64,000 bases of DNA from CAYJBH01 sp964371365 (GTDB taxonomy: Bacteria; Bacillota; Clostridia; Oscillospirales; Ruminococcaceae). Below the pieces are notes generated by a model. The model saw nothing but the letters and a program-made list of their open reading frames with translations. It ran no database searches and was not told the DNA's origin. The stretch is from positions 1 to 64,000 of the forward strand of contig CAYJMO010000002.1 in the NCBI GenBank assembly GCA_964371365.1. The letters are read 5' to 3'. The translations under genes and the position numbers were made by a program. Shown here one piece after another: positions 62,080 to 64,000 of the stretch (position 1 is its first letter; each line of letters opens with the position of its first letter).

Positions 62080-64000
62080 ATGCTGTCCTTGATATTTGGA
62101 CGGTGCGGCAGTGGTAAGACACATGAGATTTACCGCAGGATAGAACAGCGCGCGGTAGAGGGGAAACGCTCCCTTTTGTTGATTCCGGAGCAGTTCACCT
62201 CGTCGGTTGAGCTCACGGTGCTTCGTCGTTTCGGTGAGAGATTGGGTCACTACATAACGGTCGCCGATTTCGGACGGATTGCGCGACTGTGCGTACAGAC
62301 CTATGGCGGTGCACTACCCACGGTGGGGGAGGCACTGCGCGCCACGCTCTGCCGCGCCGCAATGAACACCCTCAAAGGTCAGCTCAAATACTACACCGCC
62401 GACAGCTACAGCCCGGGCTTTTATGCCCTGCTCGCCGATATAATTAAAGAGCTAAAGATGGGGTGCACTCCAAAACAACTTTTTGAGGTGGCGAACAGCG
62501 ATAAACTGCGTGACATAGCACTCCTTTACAGCTGTTATGATGAGATTTTAGTCGGCAGACGAGAGCCACAGGACACCCTGNNNNNNNNNNGCCGCCGCCC
62601 AGCAGATAGAGTCTCACCCGGAATTTTTAGCCGACACAGCCATTTTTATCGACGGGTTCAACGGCTTTACTGCACCGGAATACAGCGTTTTAAGTTCACT
62701 TATGAACGAGAGGCGTGACATCTGTGCCGCCTTTTGTATGCCGTCACAATGGGTGCAGGAACAGAGTTTTTTTGAGACGGTACACCGTGCGGCAGGGCGA
62801 CTTTTGCGCATAGCCTCCACCAACGATGTGAGGGTTGAGACCCCCACCGTGTTAGTAGAGAACCACCGTGCAGACGGCGATCTTGAATGCATGAATCTAC
62901 TGTTATCGGGAGAGCCTGTCGACCTGCCGAGTAGATTTAATGATCTAACACTCACTCCCTTTGATGATCTTGCAGAGGAGGTGCTGTCGGTTGCGGCGGC
63001 AATCCATGCCGAGGTGCGCGCCGGTGCGAGATATCGTGACATCGCGATAGTCATGCGAAGTGTGGAGGACTACTACGGCGAGATACTGCGCTGTTTTGAC
63101 CTTTTTGACATACCGGTCTACCTTGATCGACCCAACGAGCTGCGTTTTTGTGCGCCGGCTCGACTGGTGTACTCTCTTTTGTCTCTACGGATATCCCTCT
63201 CCACCGATGACCTGCTCGCCCTGCTTGACACCGACCTGTGTGAGTTGACACGGCAGGAGATAGCAAGCCTACAGGACTGGATACTCCGCTTTAACCCCAC
63301 CGCCGCCGACTGGCGAGAAGGGGTGAAGATGACTGCGGAGGATGTTGACAAACGCTGGTATGACGGCGAAAAGGTGCGAGAACGGCTGATGGAAATGCTG
63401 TCCCCGATTCTCGACAAAGGGAATAAGGTTACAAGCGCTGTCTATGAGACCATGCAAAATCTCGGTGTCGATGCCGGAATAGAGGGAGAGGAGCAGATAA
63501 GGCAGTACAACCTAATTATAGGTGTTCTGGAGGAACTGCACACCCTCGCCGAAAGCTTTGATACCGACATAAAGGAACTGCGCCATCTCTATACCATTCT
63601 GCTTCAAAATACTGAGTTTCACAGCATCCCGAGGGTCAAGGACTCGGTGTGTGTGTATCAACCGGACAGGATTGTGGGGGACGGCATTAAGACACTCTAC
63701 ATGCTTGGGGTGAACAGCACAGTGTTCCCTGCCGAGGTGGGGGCGTCGGGACTTTTGAACCACGCCGACCGAGAGATGCTCGCAGGGCAGGATATGTTGC
63801 TACCGGGACTATATCTAAACCGAGTAATGTTGGAGGACCTCTATCTCTATCGAACGGTGTGTACCCCGAGCGATCGACTTCATATCAGCTACATTACAAA
63901 AAACGGCGCGAAACTTTCCACGGCACTGATTCCTATAGCACACATAACACCCCCAAGGATTTCCTCGCCGCTCGATGAGGTGGCGACGGTGGGCGCGGCA
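62080..64000 (+). CDS. addB: ATP-dependent nuclease subunit B (AddB), 5' part, with gap
   Basis: Starts at an ATG after GAGGAGGG and runs off the window end. The N-terminal GRCGSGKTHEIYRR and PEQFTSSVE match AddB/RexB, the helicase-like nuclease subunit that repairs double-strand breaks with AddA. Before the 10-N gap the frame ends on a whole codon (CTG 62578-62580). After it, the frame that starts at 62591 continues as AddB (AIFIDGFNGFTAPEY, then DYYGEILRCFDLFDIPVYLD). I translated it to 63300 without a stop; the rest was read less closely. The missing length is therefore a multiple of 3, not 10, and the gene is probably intact. The C-terminal nuclease domain and Fe-S Cys are outside the window. 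Confidence 0.87.
62581..62590. other. assembly gap inside addB (10 N, breaks the frame)
   Basis: The coding frame resumes at 62591 in a different register from the ten N, so automatic translation runs into a false end at about 62718. The true gap should be a multiple of three bases. Confidence 0.9.

Noticed and set aside
1..64000. tRNA, rRNA, CRISPR arrays, transposases, prophage genes
   Set aside because: No sequence with the needed structure was seen by eye. A tRNA scan was not possible, so a missed tRNA cannot be fully excluded.

Overview
The window looks like a chromosomal stretch of an anaerobic, spore-forming Clostridia-type Firmicute, plausibly Oscillospirales. Supporting genes are spoIIR, the PrpC/PrkC/RsgA cluster, FtsEX beside a coiled-coil M23 hydrolase, a ClpE-like unfoldase, HemZ, a DUF5711 protein, glnN-type glutamine synthetase, ECF substrate components and many TTG starts. 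Three runs of exactly 10 N (4151, 52241, 62581) are probably scaffolding placeholders. I saw no rRNA, tRNA, CRISPR array, prophage or transposase gene.

Layout. 1-3065: terminator, promoter, a GT-C-like membrane protein with a small membrane partner, then a cluster of four palindromes. 3066-9686 (+): CdaR-type regulator, ftsE-ftsX-M23 hydrolase, an S41/CtpB homologue whose three catalytic positions are all substituted, and metA. 9637-12029 (-): MobA-like nucleotidyltransferase and Na/Pi cotransporter. 12285-19526 (+): tandem GT2, DUF5711, CvpA, clpE (possible CtsR operator) and MATE. 19732-24583 (+): cation/proton antiporter, alpha/beta hydrolase and a metalloid-resistance operon (thioredoxin, CcdA, ACR3, Cys-rich thioredoxin) behind a consensus promoter flanked by two identical-core palindromes, with no arsR in view. 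24701-26939 (-): gcvPB, an MBL hydrolase and rpsU (TTG start). 27189-28528 (+): TetR with a 30-bp operator, then an ATC-hydrolase family enzyme. 28795-32830 (-): aldo/keto reductase, GDPD, MFS, a MITE-like inverted repeat, and ribU under an FMN riboswitch with a readable SD-sequestering expression platform.

33034-41258: small ORF, Cache-GGDEF(degenerate)-EAL protein, Fe-S aldo/keto reductase, BTAD regulator with a GGDEF-like tail (-), AraC regulator and an OmpR/histidine-kinase pair. 41299-50191 (-): glnN, MATE, queT, trmL, pyridoxamine kinase, murC, hemZ, nth. 50295-64000 (+): glyA, rarA, zinc metallopeptidase, rsmB, rlmN, prpC, prkC, rsgA, DUF362 ferredoxin, ispE, spoIIR and the 5' part of addB.

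The gene content is mostly housekeeping: envelope growth, translation, signalling and cofactor supply. The most unusual items are the apparently dead CtpB homologue in the FtsEX neighbourhood, the regulator-less twin-operator metalloid operon, the palindrome cluster and MITE-like element, and the regulators with degenerate GGDEF domains. I did not find a clearly new multi-gene system.
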